This document shows, one piece after another, positions 27,690 to 35,989 of a DNA stretch of 64,000 bases. Source of the stretch: Lacibacter sp. H375 (GTDB taxonomy: Bacteria; Bacteroidota; Bacteroidia; Chitinophagales; Chitinophagaceae); assembly GCF_037892425.1 (NCBI RefSeq), contig NZ_JBBKTT010000001.1, positions 1,736,001-1,800,000 on the forward strand. Direction: 5' to 3'. The notes below the pieces were generated by a model. It did not search any database. It saw only the letters and a list, made by a program, of their open reading frames with translations, and had not been told where the DNA came from. The translations under genes were made by a program, and so were the position numbers. Within the stretch, counting starts at the first letter, position 1. The number at the start of each line of letters is the position of its first letter.

Positions 27690-28090
27690 GATGTTTTGTT
27701 TTGATTGTGAATGTTGATTTGTTTACTACTAAACCCTGCACAAAGATGATTAGCTCAATTCCCGATTACTAATCGATTGCTGGCTTGAAAGAAGATTTGT
27801 TTTGCAGCTTTTCACGAAAAAAACAACAGCTTAGAAAGCGTTAGTAAGAATTAATAACGAACGGAAGCGGACTTGCATTTATCTCAAAAAATCAAAAAAT
27901 GATCTTTCATTCTATAAATTGAAGGAGGTATTTGTGTGTGTGCAATGTGCTTCAGCAAAAAACATCTTCAGACTTTTTATGCGGTTAGTTTCTTATCTGC
28001 GCATACGTTTGTGCACACGCAACCCTTTTATATTTCTTACATTTATCAACTTGAGTATTATTGTGTTTAAACAGGTTTAATAGAGAAGCG
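27690..28090. other. Regulatory gap before the CBM9-lacI unit
   Basis: No gene is seen in these 400 bases. It carries the LacI-type operator at 27998..28015 and a probable promoter: TTTG at 28008..28011 (inside the operator) and TATATTTC at 28029..28036, 17 bases apart. The first half is AT-rich without recognisable structure. Confidence 0.5.
27998..28015. promoter_or_regulatory. Candidate LacI-type operator 1
   Basis: TGCGCATACGTTTGTGCA, an imperfect palindrome (7 of 9 pairs) centred on CG as is usual for LacI-family operators. Shares the core TGCGCAYMCGTTTG with 29884 and 30052. It overlaps the presumed -33 box of the CBM9-lacI unit, which suggests autorepression. Confidence 0.55.
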
Positions 28091-28747
28091 ATGGTAAACA
28101 ACATGCGGATACTTCATATTCCATATATCGAGATTACACACGAATTGTCTTTAATAAAACAGCCCATTGTGCTAAAGCAATCTGTTCCTTTACAACAAAT
28201 AGCAGAACAGCCCTGGCCATCTTATTCCTATAAACCTGATGTAAAATTTTCCATAGCACATACAGGTGAGCATATTGTACTCACGTTTGATGTGGAGGAA
28301 GTGGAGGTTCGTCATGAAAATACGGCCATCAACTCATCGGTTTGGGAAGACAGTTGTGTGGAATTCTTCATCAGTTTTGACGACAAAGGCTATTACAATT
28401 TTGAATTTAACTGCATCGGCACTGCATTGGTTGGTTTTGGTAAAAATCGAAAGGAAAGAAAACTCTTGCCGGTTACGTTGGTAAAATGCATTCAGTGTTT
28501 TGCACAAATGGAAAAAAAAACAAAAACCTTTCAATGGCAAATGCAGGCCATTATTCCGTTGAGTGTGTTTATGTACCATAATGTTTTTAACCTGGAAGGA
28601 AAGAAATGCAGGGCAAATTTTTATAAGTGTGGCGATAAGTTGTCACAACCTCATTTTCTCTCATGGAAACGTATAGAAACAGTTGAACCGGATTTTCACC
28701 AACCGGCCTTTTTTGGTGATATTGAATTTGAAGCGAAAGTTTCATAA
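28091..28747 (+). CDS. CBM9-like carbohydrate-binding protein
   Basis: 218 residues from the ATG at 28091 (28061 or 28103 are possible starts; MRILHIPYI at 28103 fits relatives best). It matches the 'carbohydrate-binding family 9-like' module: KFSIAHTGEHIVLTFDVEE, VWEDSCVEFFISFDDKGYYNFEFN, RANFYKCGDKLSQPHFLSW. The Trp/Asp/Cys cluster VWEDSCVEFF is the most conserved part of the fold. No signal peptide, so it is probably cytoplasmic or exported by an unknown route. Six bases separate it from the lacI-type gene, so the pair is one transcript. Confidence 0.8.
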   Translation: MVNNMRILHIPYIEITHELSLIKQPIVLKQSVPLQQIAEQPWPSYSYKPDVKFSIAHTGEHIVLTFDVEEVEVRHENTAINSSVWEDSCVEFFISFDDKGYYNFEFNCIGTALVGFGKNRKERKLLPVTLVKCIQCFAQMEKKTKTFQWQMQAIIPLSVFMYHNVFNLEGKKCRANFYKCGDKLSQPHFLSWKRIETVEPDFHQPAFFGDIEFEAKVS

Positions 28748-28753
28748 TCTTGT

Positions 28754-29797
28754 ATGGGTATGGAGAAATTGCCAACGATAAAAGAAATTGCTAAGCAACT
28801 GAAGGTATCAGTATCAACTGTATCGAGAGCATTGAGCGATCATCCTCGTATTGGTCTTGGCACAAAGCTGAAAGTTCAGCAATTGGCAAAAGAGATGGGT
28901 TATGAGCCAAATGCACAAGCTATTTTTTTTAAGCAAAAGAAAACATATGTTATTGGCGTGGTGATACCGTATATACGGGAGGAGTTTTTTTCGCAGGCCA
29001 TCAGTGGTATTGAATCGGCTGCTATGGAACATCAATACACCATCTTATTTGGGCAGAGTTATGATGACCCCGAAAGAGAGAAAGCTGTAGTGGATGCAAT
29101 GAAAAAACAACGGGTTGATGGTTTGATCATTTCTTTATCGAAGCAAACAAATAAGTACGATCATCTGGAGGCGTTGAATAAGTTTGAAATACCGGTTGTG
29201 TATTTTGATCGGGTACCTCCTTTCAAAGAAGCGCACAAAGTATTTTGTAACCTGTACAAAGGAACTGTTGATATGGTTGGATGGCTTTTCAACAAAGGTT
29301 ACAGACGCATTGCATTTATTAACGGACCCGATAAGTTGAATGCAAGCAAAGAACGCATGAACGGATACATTGAGGGCATCTCCAGACAAAAACTGAAAGT
29401 GGATATGCAGATGGTGGAGAAAACAGACCTGTCGAAAGAAAGCACACATCATGCAATGAAGAAACTACTTGCATTAAAGCATCCGCCAACAGCAATTATT
29501 ACATTTAACGACTATGTGCATATGGATGCTGTGCAATATGCTCAGAAGCATAATATAATGGTGAATAAGGATATTGTGTTTGTGAGTTATGCCAACCTTC
29601 CAATTACAAGTTATACAGCTTTTCCTCCTCTTGTTTCAGTTGAGCAGTATCCATATGGTCAAGGTGAACGTGCTATGGAACTGATGATAAAAATCCTGAG
29701 CGAAAAAACTGATAATAAGATCACCTCATCATCTTTTTATGTGGAAGAATTGCCTGCAACATTAGTTGCATATCAACAGGCAACAACAGGTGCCTGA
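28754..29797 (+). CDS. LacI family transcriptional regulator
   Basis: 347 residues. LacI helix-turn-helix at 8-32 (TIKEIAKQLKVSVSTVSRAL) with hinge helix up to about 60, then a periplasmic-binding-protein-like effector domain (VIGVVIPYIREEFFSQAISG, FDRVPPF, AFINGPDKLNASKERMNGY, PPTAIITFNDYVHMDAVQ, VSVEQYPYGQGERAMELM). It should bind the three TGCGCAYMCGTTTG sites nearby and release them on binding a sugar. The downstream genes point to an amino sugar as effector. Confidence 0.92.
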   Translation: MGMEKLPTIKEIAKQLKVSVSTVSRALSDHPRIGLGTKLKVQQLAKEMGYEPNAQAIFFKQKKTYVIGVVIPYIREEFFSQAISGIESAAMEHQYTILFGQSYDDPEREKAVVDAMKKQRVDGLIISLSKQTNKYDHLEALNKFEIPVVYFDRVPPFKEAHKVFCNLYKGTVDMVGWLFNKGYRRIAFINGPDKLNASKERMNGYIEGISRQKLKVDMQMVEKTDLSKESTHHAMKKLLALKHPPTAIITFNDYVHMDAVQYAQKHNIMVNKDIVFVSYANLPITSYTAFPPLVSVEQYPYGQGERAMELMIKILSEKTDNKITSSSFYVEELPATLVAYQQATTGA

Positions 29798-29883
29798 TAA
29801 ATTTCTGTTACTTCGGTAGTTTTTTTAATACTTACTGAACAGCCTGCATTAAGTCTGCTGCTTTTCCAGCTTGTGCTCGATTT

Positions 29884-29901
29884 TGCGCATCCGTTTGCAT
29901 T
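29884..29901. promoter_or_regulatory. Candidate LacI-type operator 2
   Basis: TGCGCATCCGTTTGCATT; with three extra 5' bases it shares ATTTTGCGCAYCCGTTTGCAT with operator 3. It is 87 bases past the lacI stop and before the terminator at 29996. Confidence 0.5.
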
Positions 29902-29995
29902 AAAAAAAGTCTTCCCGGCACAATAACTTGCTTTCTGTTTATTGAATAAGCATGTAAGCAGTTTTCTCATAATCAATAGTTATAGTTTACAACCG

Positions 29996-30022
29996 AACCG
30001 GCTTTTCAGTCGGTTTTTTTTA
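29996..30022 (+). terminator. Terminator after lacI
   Basis: AACCGGC (29996..30002) pairs with GTCGGTT (30009..30015) across a 6-base loop, with one G-T pair; a run of T follows to 30020. It ends the CBM9-lacI transcript about 200 bases after the stop. Confidence 0.65.
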
Positions 30023-30051
30023 TAAGGGTTGCACAATGGCAGCTTCAATTT

Positions 30052-30069
30052 TGCGCACCCGTTTGCATG
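30052..30069. promoter_or_regulatory. Candidate LacI-type operator 3
   Basis: TGCGCACCCGTTTGCATG, 150 bases before the GH109 start, almost identical to operator 2 over 21 bases. Confidence 0.5.
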
Positions 30070-30217
30070 CTAAAACTGAAAATTTATGTATTATTTTCAT
30101 TCTTCCAAGGAAGAGTACAAACTTTCGGATACTCCGGTTTACTTCAATGGCCGGCACTAACGGTGTTTTACAACTGCTTGTTATAACAAAGTCATCTCTA
30201 ATTTTTCAATCAATTGT

Positions 30218-31570
30218 ATGCATAGAAAAGATTTTATAAAGAATACCGGTTTAACCGCCGCCTCATTGGCCATCTTGCCAACGGGTTCGTTATTTGCAAA
30301 AGATGCAGATGCTAAAGTGAAAATGGTAATGATCGGCGTGGGTTTACGTGGGCAGAGTCATCTTGATCTTGTGTTGCGTCGCAATGATGTAGACCTTATT
30401 GCCATTTGCGATATTGATGATCGTATGCTTACACGCTCAAAAGAGATGATCACAAAGAGTGGAAAGAAAATGCCGCAGATCTTTACCGGCGATCCTTATG
30501 CATGGAAGAAGATGCTTGAACTGAAAGGCATTGATGGTATTATTATTTCTACACCGTGGGAGTGGCACAAAGAAATGATCATTGGTTCATTACAGGCAGG
30601 TATTAAATACGTGGGTAGTGAAGTAATGATCGGTATTACGTTGCAGGATCATTGGGATGTGGTAAAAGCTGCAGAGCAATACAATGCGCATGTAATGATG
30701 CTGGAAAATGTTTGCTACCGCAGAGATGTGATGGCTGCATTGAACATGGTGCGCCAGGGATTGTTTGGTGAACTGGTACACCTGCAAGGCGGTTACCAAC
30801 ACGACCTGCGTGAAGTGAAATTCAACAATGGTGTTGATGCATATGGTAAGGGGTGTGAATTTGGTGATAAGGGATGGAGCGAAGCAAGATGGAGAACACA
30901 TCACTCCGTATATCGTAATGGCGATTTGTATCCAACACATGGTATCGGACCTGTTGCACACTACATCAACATCAACCGTGGCAACAGGTTTGTCAATATA
31001 TCTTCCTTCTCATCAAAGGCGAGAGGCCTTCATGAACATATTGTAAAGAAATGCGGACCTGAACATCCCAATGCGAAAATTAATTTCAAATTAGGTGATG
31101 TTGTTACTACTTCTATAGGTTGTGCAAATGGAGAAACCATCTTGTTGCAACATGATACCAACTTACCACGACCTTATTCATTAGGTTTCCGTGTGCAAGG
31201 CACCAACGGTATCTGGATGGATGTAAATAAAGGGGTACACATCGAGGGCAAATCAAAACCGCATCAATGGGATGCTTCAAAAGATTGGTTCGACAAATAT
31301 GATCATCCATTGTGGGCACGCTGGAGTAAAGAAACTGAAGGGGCAGGGCACGGTGGTATGGACTTCTTCGTGATCCATTCGTTTGTTGAAAGCATTAAAC
31401 GTAAAACCGCTACACCGATGGATGTGTATGATGCAGCGGCATGGAGTGCCATTACTCCATTGAGTGAACTCTCTGTTGAAAAAGGAAATGAAACAATTGA
31501 GTTCCCTGATTTTACCGGTGGAAAATGGATGTATCGCAAACCTGTGTTTGCATTGAATGATGATTATTAA
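30218..31570 (+). CDS. GH109-like Gfo/Idh/MocA glycosidase (alpha-N-acetylgalactosaminidase type)
   Basis: 450 residues. A twin-arginine-like or Sec export signal (MHRKDFIKNTGLTAASLAIL) precedes a Rossmann NAD-binding domain (KVKMVMIGVGLRGQSHLDL, CDIDDRML, GIDGIIISTPWEWHKEM). The catalytic half has GLYPTHG-like DLYPTHGIGPVAHY, HLQGGYQHDL and the family hallmark GHGGMDFFVIHSF. GH109 enzymes use tightly bound NAD+ to cleave alpha-GalNAc glycosides by redox chemistry. Substrate is inferred from family and from the kinase next door. Tat-type RR is replaced by RK, so the export route is uncertain. Confidence 0.85.
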   Translation: MHRKDFIKNTGLTAASLAILPTGSLFAKDADAKVKMVMIGVGLRGQSHLDLVLRRNDVDLIAICDIDDRMLTRSKEMITKSGKKMPQIFTGDPYAWKKMLELKGIDGIIISTPWEWHKEMIIGSLQAGIKYVGSEVMIGITLQDHWDVVKAAEQYNAHVMMLENVCYRRDVMAALNMVRQGLFGELVHLQGGYQHDLREVKFNNGVDAYGKGCEFGDKGWSEARWRTHHSVYRNGDLYPTHGIGPVAHYININRGNRFVNISSFSSKARGLHEHIVKKCGPEHPNAKINFKLGDVVTTSIGCANGETILLQHDTNLPRPYSLGFRVQGTNGIWMDVNKGVHIEGKSKPHQWDASKDWFDKYDHPLWARWSKETEGAGHGGMDFFVIHSFVESIKRKTATPMDVYDAAAWSAITPLSELSVEKGNETIEFPDFTGGKWMYRKPVFALNDDY

Positions 31571-31645
31571 TAAAGAAGTGGCCGTTGCTGAACGAATTAT
31601 CGATGATGATTGTATAAAAGGAATGGAACTGCCATAAGCGAGAAT

Positions 31646-32746
31646 ATGACATATAATATTTTGGAATATCAGCAAATAATGTCGCAATCCGTATTGCCTG
31701 TTTTTGGCCTCACGGAAAAGAGAGTGAAACTGGAAGCTTTTGGAAGCGGCCTGATCAACAGTACCTGGAAAGTAACCACCACATCAGATGAATATATTCT
31801 GCAACGGTTAAATCATTTGGTGTTTAATGAGCCGGAAGATATTGCATATAACATCAGTTTAATTGCAAACTATCTCAAACAACATTATCCCGGTTACTCA
31901 TTTGCGGCACCCATTACTTCAGAAGATGGTGCTTCACTTGTTTACTTAGAGAATGAAGGCTTTTTTCGATTATTCCCTTTTGTAAAAGGCTCGTATGCAA
32001 AAGAAGTGGTGGAAACTGCAAATGAAGCTTATGAAGCAGCAGTGCAGTTTGGACGATTTACGCATTTGTTAAGCGGACTAGATACAACGCAACTTAAAAT
32101 TACGATCCCGTCTTTTCATGATCTGTCGTTGCGTTATCGTCAGTTCATGATGGCTTTGGAAAATGGTAATACAGAACGGATTATTGAAGCCGATGCGTTG
32201 ATAAAGAAAGTGATGGATAACAGATCCATTGCAGAACAATACCAGCAGATCAAAACAAATCCGGATTGCAAGCTGAGGGTTACACATCACGATACAAAGA
32301 TCAGCAATGTGTTGTTTAATAAAGATGGCAATGGATTGTGTGTAATAGATCTTGATACGGTGATGCCCGGCTATTTCATCAGTGATGTGGGCGATATGAT
32401 GCGCACTTATTTGTCGCCGGTGAGCGAAGAGGAAAGTGATTTCAGTAAAATTGAAATACGTGCATCAATTTTTGAAGCCATCGTTCAAGGTTATTATAGC
32501 GAAATGAAAACCGATCTTACAGAAACAGAGAAGCAGCTGTTCTTTTATGCCGGCAAGTTCATGATCTATATGCAAGCCATTCGCTTCTTAACTGATTACC
32601 TGAATGATGATGTGTACTACGGTGCACGTTACGAAAAACATAATTTCATCAGGGCATCAAACCAATTGGTGCTGCTTGAGAAACTCATCGCAAAAGAAAA
32701 CGAATTAGTTCCTTTGATCAACCGGATTCTTTCAACCAGTGAATAA
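31646..32746 (+). CDS. Phosphotransferase, N-acetylhexosamine 1-kinase (NahK)-like
   Basis: 366 residues from the ATG at 31646 (31610 and 31679 also possible). APH-fold kinase: FGSGLINSTWKVTT (nucleotide loop), EYILQRLNHLVF, Brenner motif THHDTKISNVLF (catalytic Asp in HHDTKISN) and metal site VIDLDTVMPGYFISDVGDMMR. The sequence fits NahK-type enzymes that phosphorylate GlcNAc/GalNAc at C1, the step that follows release by the GH109 enzyme 75 bases upstream. Aminoglycoside resistance is unlikely. The stop lies inside the terminator at 32742. Confidence 0.78.
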   Translation: MTYNILEYQQIMSQSVLPVFGLTEKRVKLEAFGSGLINSTWKVTTTSDEYILQRLNHLVFNEPEDIAYNISLIANYLKQHYPGYSFAAPITSEDGASLVYLENEGFFRLFPFVKGSYAKEVVETANEAYEAAVQFGRFTHLLSGLDTTQLKITIPSFHDLSLRYRQFMMALENGNTERIIEADALIKKVMDNRSIAEQYQQIKTNPDCKLRVTHHDTKISNVLFNKDGNGLCVIDLDTVMPGYFISDVGDMMRTYLSPVSEEESDFSKIEIRASIFEAIVQGYYSEMKTDLTETEKQLFFYAGKFMIYMQAIRFLTDYLNDDVYYGARYEKHNFIRASNQLVLLEKLIAKENELVPLINRILSTSE

Positions 32747-32779
32747 AATATCCCCCGATACAACGGGGGATATTTTATT
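32742..32779. terminator. Bidirectional terminator between kinase and DUF4345 genes
   Basis: Perfect 15-bp stem (AATAAAATATCCCCC / GGGGGATATTTTATT) with an 8-base loop; it includes the kinase stop codon and ends 2 bases from the convergent gene. Confidence 0.85.
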
Positions 32780-32781
32780 AC

Positions 32782-33195
32782 TTAAGCTTTTGCTTCCTGC
32801 AATTTTACCCGAATGATCAATAATGTAACTGCAACAATACAAAGTATACTTTCTATCATGAGCCATTGCTGACCAAATGAACCCAGCGGTCCCTCAAGCG
32901 AAATGGTCATCAATCTTGACAATGCATAGCTTCCCCAGAGAATGGATGCAAATGCCAATCCTTTGGTATGATCTTTAAATGCCAGATACACTAAGCTGAT
33001 GAAAATAGTTAGCCCAACGCCACCGTATACTCCACGAATGGAACTAAAGGCATCGTTGTTGGTGAGCTTTACCTGCACCAGGTCCATCACGGCTTGCGGG
33101 TTTTGAAAAGCCATGAGGCTTACCATTAAAATAGAAAAAGCTGAAAAGCCGATGAGTGTGGCAGAAGAGATGCGTAAAAGTTTGTGCTGTTTCAT
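32782..33195 (-). CDS. DUF4345 family membrane protein
   Basis: 137 residues from the ATG at 33195 (an ORF start at 33216 adds seven unlikely residues). Four TM spans (about 9-28, 50-70, 76-95, 110-130) with SSIRGVYGGVGLTIFISLVYLAF, the motif of DUF4345, and GLAFASILWGSYALSRLMTI. Small integral proteins of unknown function. It lies 85 bases after the Cys-rich gene, so it may be the second gene of the LytTR-controlled unit starting at the promoter near 33565, though a weak hairpin lies between. Confidence 0.75.
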   Translation of the reverse strand: MKQHKLLRISSATLIGFSAFSILMVSLMAFQNPQAVMDLVQVKLTNNDAFSSIRGVYGGVGLTIFISLVYLAFKDHTKGLAFASILWGSYALSRLMTISLEGPLGSFGQQWLMIESILCIVAVTLLIIRVKLQEAKA

Positions 33196-33280
33196 ATATG
33201 TGTTTTTTGTTAACACAAAAATCGAAACAGCACAGAACTTGGTTCTTGGTGTTTGCCAAGATTTTCAGACGATCATGCGA

Positions 33281-33496
33281 TCAGGCTGCAAAAGATTGGT
33301 TGTTGCTGTTAAAAATCCTTGCTTTCAATTCTTCACTTGGCTGCAATTGAAACGCAGCTGCATCGCACAATGCCTGCCAGAATGAATAGGGCTGATGCAT
33401 ACAGCCACGGTACGTGTAGCAATTGCTGCAGGTGTTTGTGCTGCACTGATCTTCCGCAACGGCTTCCCCGTTTTTTAAAGGTTGTTTTTCGGCCAT
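33281..33496 (-). CDS. Small Cys-rich protein, unknown family
   Basis: 71 residues from the ATG at 33496. Five Cys in the pattern C-x4-C-x2-C-x5-C-x11-C (Cys18, 23, 26, 32, 44) with His34, inside DQCSTNTCSNCYTYRGCMHQ, then an amphipathic tail with SEELKARIF. No signal peptide. I do not recognise the family; the spacing could hold a metal ion or a small Fe-S cluster. It is supported as a real gene by the best LytTR-type promoter in the window (operator 33574..33605, TTTG at 33565, TATGTTTG at 33542) and a leader with AAACCTTAT. Confidence 0.6.
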   Translation of the reverse strand: MAEKQPLKNGEAVAEDQCSTNTCSNCYTYRGCMHQPYSFWQALCDAAAFQLQPSEELKARIFNSNNQSFAA

Positions 33497-33534
33497 GATA
33501 AATAAGGTTAGATGATAAGGTTTAAATAACAATA

Positions 33535-33605
33535 CAAACATAAGTTCACTCATCTCCAATACAAACAACTGCTAACATGAACTGGAAAAACAAGCGGATG
33601 AATTG
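33535..33605 (-). promoter_or_regulatory. LytTR-type operator and promoter A (Cys-rich gene)
   Basis: Minus strand: CAATTCATCC (33605..33596) and CAGTTCATGT (33584..33575), starts exactly 21 bp apart. TTTG (33565..33562) begins 19 bp and the perfect -7 TATGTTTG (33542..33535) 42 bp after the second repeat start. Confidence 0.8.
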
Positions 33606-33656
33606 GTTTATTCCGCACATGCATAAGAAAGCAGAAGCTGTCAGTTACCGCTTTAG

Positions 33657-33727
33657 CAGTTCATCAATCAAAAAATACAATTCATGCAAAGCCTTCTTTT
33701 GAATGCAGTTGCGCCCAAACATCTTTG
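33657..33727 (+). promoter_or_regulatory. LytTR-type operator and promoter B (cytochrome/OmpA operon)
   Basis: CAGTTCATCA (33657..33666) and CAATTCATGC (33678..33687), 21 bp apart. TTTTG at 33697 (+19) and CATCTTTG at 33720..33727 (+42). The cytochrome start codon follows 20 bases later. Confidence 0.8.
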
Positions 33728-33747
33728 CCATTCAAAACCTTATTATC

Positions 33748-34692
33748 ATGAAGCGATTCAAAAAAATTGCGAAGTGGACAGGCTTTATTCTGCTGTTCAT
33801 TATCGTTGCACTTACAGCCTTAACCGCTACCCGCCAGGATCTTCGTTTTGAAGCACCTTATCCTGCCATTAAAGCATCAACCGACAGTACAGTTATTGCA
33901 CAGGGAAAACATCTTGTTTACAGTATGGCGCATTGTGCCGATTGTCACAGTAATCAAAACACTGATTCGTTGGCTCAGCTTGGTATTGAACCTACATTAA
34001 GTGGGGGCCGCAAATTTGCGTTTGAACTCGGAAATTTTTACAGCAGAAATATTACTTCCGATGAAGAAACAGGTATTGGTAAATTAACTGATGGCGAGAT
34101 TGCCCGCACGTTATACTATGGCGTTAACTCTAAAGGGCAGGCAATGATCGACTTTATGCCTTTTCATAACGTTAGTGAAGAAGATATGACAGCCATCATT
34201 TCTTACCTGCGTACACTTAAACCGGTAAAAAATGTTGTACCTGAAAATGAATACAGCACGCTGGGAAAAGTGTTGAAAGCATTTTTAGTAAAACCTGTTG
34301 GACCCAAAGGCACAATTCCAAAAACAGTAACACCAGATACAACGGCTGCATATGGTGACTACATTGTAAATAATGTGGCCAACTGCTCCGGATGTCATAC
34401 ACTGCGTGGTCCAACAGGTGATTATATAGGTGAGCCTCTTGCCGGTGGTAATGCATTTGTTGAACCGGGGTTAGATACATTAACACCTCCTAATCTTACG
34501 CCACATCCTGAAAGCCGCATCTACGGTTGGAGTAAACAGAACTTCATTGAGCGTGTTCGTATGGGAAAACTTATTAAGCACAGTCATATGCCGTGGAACT
34601 CGTATAAGAAAATGACTGATGATGAATTGACTGCGATCTATAATTACCTGCAATCGGTAAAACCAGCTAAAACATCAGTTGAAGAAAAATAA
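33748..34692 (+). CDS. Di-haem cytochrome c, membrane-anchored (LytTR-controlled paralogue)
   Basis: 314 residues from the ATG at 33748; the in-frame ATG at 33703 lies between the -33 and -7 boxes and cannot be used. N-terminal anchor (10-26), haem sites CADCH and CSGCH spaced as in the paralogue at 1604..2575, and the same landmarks (YSRNITSDEETGIG, FMPFHNVSEEDM, PPNLTPHPESRIYGWS, HSHMPW). It probably carries electrons between a membrane donor and a periplasmic acceptor. First gene of an operon with the OmpA-family protein (11-base gap) and a membrane protein. Confidence 0.87.
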   Translation: MKRFKKIAKWTGFILLFIIVALTALTATRQDLRFEAPYPAIKASTDSTVIAQGKHLVYSMAHCADCHSNQNTDSLAQLGIEPTLSGGRKFAFELGNFYSRNITSDEETGIGKLTDGEIARTLYYGVNSKGQAMIDFMPFHNVSEEDMTAIISYLRTLKPVKNVVPENEYSTLGKVLKAFLVKPVGPKGTIPKTVTPDTTAAYGDYIVNNVANCSGCHTLRGPTGDYIGEPLAGGNAFVEPGLDTLTPPNLTPHPESRIYGWSKQNFIERVRMGKLIKHSHMPWNSYKKMTDDELTAIYNYLQSVKPAKTSVEEK

Positions 34693-34703
34693 AATAACTA
34701 ATC

Positions 34704-35978
34704 ATGAACAAACATCTTCTTATTGCAGCTTTGTTTTTATTGCCGTTGATGACGCAGGCACAGATCGGCAATGTATTGAACCGGGCAAAAGCAAAAGTAA
34801 ACCAGCGTGTCAATAACAAAATTGATAAAGGCATTGATGAAGCATTAGATGAAGTGGAAGGAAAAGGCAAACCAAAGCCTGCGGTCAACAACACAAATGA
34901 TGCAGCTGCTCCGTCAACCAAAAAGAATGTTGGGTATGCAAGCACATTCGATTTTATTCCGGGTGAAAAATTATTGTACACCGAAGATTTTTCGCAGGAT
35001 GCTATTGGTGAATTACCACTTAACTGGAATACAACCGGCAAAGGTGAAGTAGTAACAGTAGATGGGTTGAGCGGTAAGTGGACAAAGATGTATCAGAATT
35101 CTTTTTACCTCACCGGTAATAAAACAGAATTTCCAAAAAACTTCACAGTTGAATTTGATCTGTTGCTGGCATTTAACTACAAAAGTTATACGCTTCCATT
35201 AGTTACGTTTGGTTTATTGTCAAGTAGTGACTTGGCTACTACAGAGAATGAGCTAATGACCAATCACAGTAAATACCAATCAACAGAAGTAATGCTTCGC
35301 CCGGGTTATAAGAGTACACCCAGTTATGCCGGCGTAAAAAGTTTTATTGAGCGAAGAGATTTTTACAAAAGTGCCGACCAGGAGTTGAACAGCTTCGATG
35401 ATAATTATAATAAGGTAATACACATCGCCATGCAGATGCAGGAAAGCCGCTTACGCATCTGGATAAACAGTGAAAAAGTGTTTGATATACCAAAAGCATT
35501 AGCAACGCAATACATGTTTAATCAACTGTTCTTTAAGATCCATAACTCGGGATATAAAGAAAATGAAATTGGTTTTTATCTGGGCAACATCAAAGTGGCC
35601 ACAGGTATTCCTGATACAAGACATAAGTTGATGGAAGAGGGTAAATTTTCTACCACAGGTATTCTCTTCAATGTAAACGAAGCAACATTGCAACCTGCAT
35701 CTTATGGCGTGATCCGTGAAATTGCAGCAGTGTTAAAAGCAAACCCATCAGTTCGTATCAGCATTACAGGGCATACAGACAGCGATGGTGCTGATGCAGC
35801 CAATCTCACACTCTCACAAAAGCGGGCAGCAACAGTAAAAGATGTATTGGTAAATGAGTTTGCAATTGATGCAGCCAGGATGGAAACCGATGGCAAAGGA
35901 GAAAGTAAACCTGTTGCTGATAATAAAACCAAAGAGGGAAAAGCGGCTAACCGAAGAGTAGAATTTACAAAACTGTAA
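34704..35978 (+). CDS. OmpA-family protein with N-terminal lectin-like domain
   Basis: 424 residues. Signal peptide 1-20 (ends MTQAQI), a Lys/Asn-rich helical stretch, then a concanavalin-type beta-sandwich (about 90-300; GEKLLYTEDFSQDAIGELPL, YLTGNKTEFPKNFTVEFDLL, SRLRIWINSEKVFDIPK) and a C-terminal OmpA peptidoglycan-binding domain (about 315-424; VRISITGHTDSDGADAANLT, LSQKRAATVKDVLV, ANRRVEFTKL). It likely fastens a sugar- or surface-binding domain to peptidoglycan. Between the cytochrome and the membrane protein in one operon (11-base gaps). Confidence 0.85.
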   Translation: MNKHLLIAALFLLPLMTQAQIGNVLNRAKAKVNQRVNNKIDKGIDEALDEVEGKGKPKPAVNNTNDAAAPSTKKNVGYASTFDFIPGEKLLYTEDFSQDAIGELPLNWNTTGKGEVVTVDGLSGKWTKMYQNSFYLTGNKTEFPKNFTVEFDLLLAFNYKSYTLPLVTFGLLSSSDLATTENELMTNHSKYQSTEVMLRPGYKSTPSYAGVKSFIERRDFYKSADQELNSFDDNYNKVIHIAMQMQESRLRIWINSEKVFDIPKALATQYMFNQLFFKIHNSGYKENEIGFYLGNIKVATGIPDTRHKLMEEGKFSTTGILFNVNEATLQPASYGVIREIAAVLKANPSVRISITGHTDSDGADAANLTLSQKRAATVKDVLVNEFAIDAARMETDGKGESKPVADNKTKEGKAANRRVEFTKL

Positions 35979-35989
35979 AGCAATTAATT

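Larger units (their letters stand above)
29798..30217. other. Regulatory gap between lacI and the GH109 gene
   Basis: 420 bases with two operator copies (29884, 30052) on either side of a plus-strand terminator (29996..30022). I found no convincing TAnnTTTG box. A minus-strand 67-codon ORF crossing the region looks like chance. The terminator between two operators may form an attenuated leader. Confidence 0.45.

Noticed and set aside
29773-29976. Minus-strand 67-codon ORF between lacI and the GH109 gene
   Set aside because: It overlaps the lacI 3' end and an operator copy, has no recognisable domain, and its Cys/Ser-rich composition looks like chance.
30036-30239. Plus-strand 67-codon ORF before the GH109 gene
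   Set aside because: It covers operator 3 and overlaps the GH109 start in another frame without any protein-like pattern.
28754-32746. Polysaccharide utilisation locus
   Set aside because: No SusC/SusD pair or other glycosidases are adjacent, so the cluster is described only as a small LacI-controlled module.
33113-33385. Plus-strand ORF opposite the DUF4345 and Cys-rich genes
   Set aside because: It runs antisense through two better supported genes and a hairpin, with no domain.
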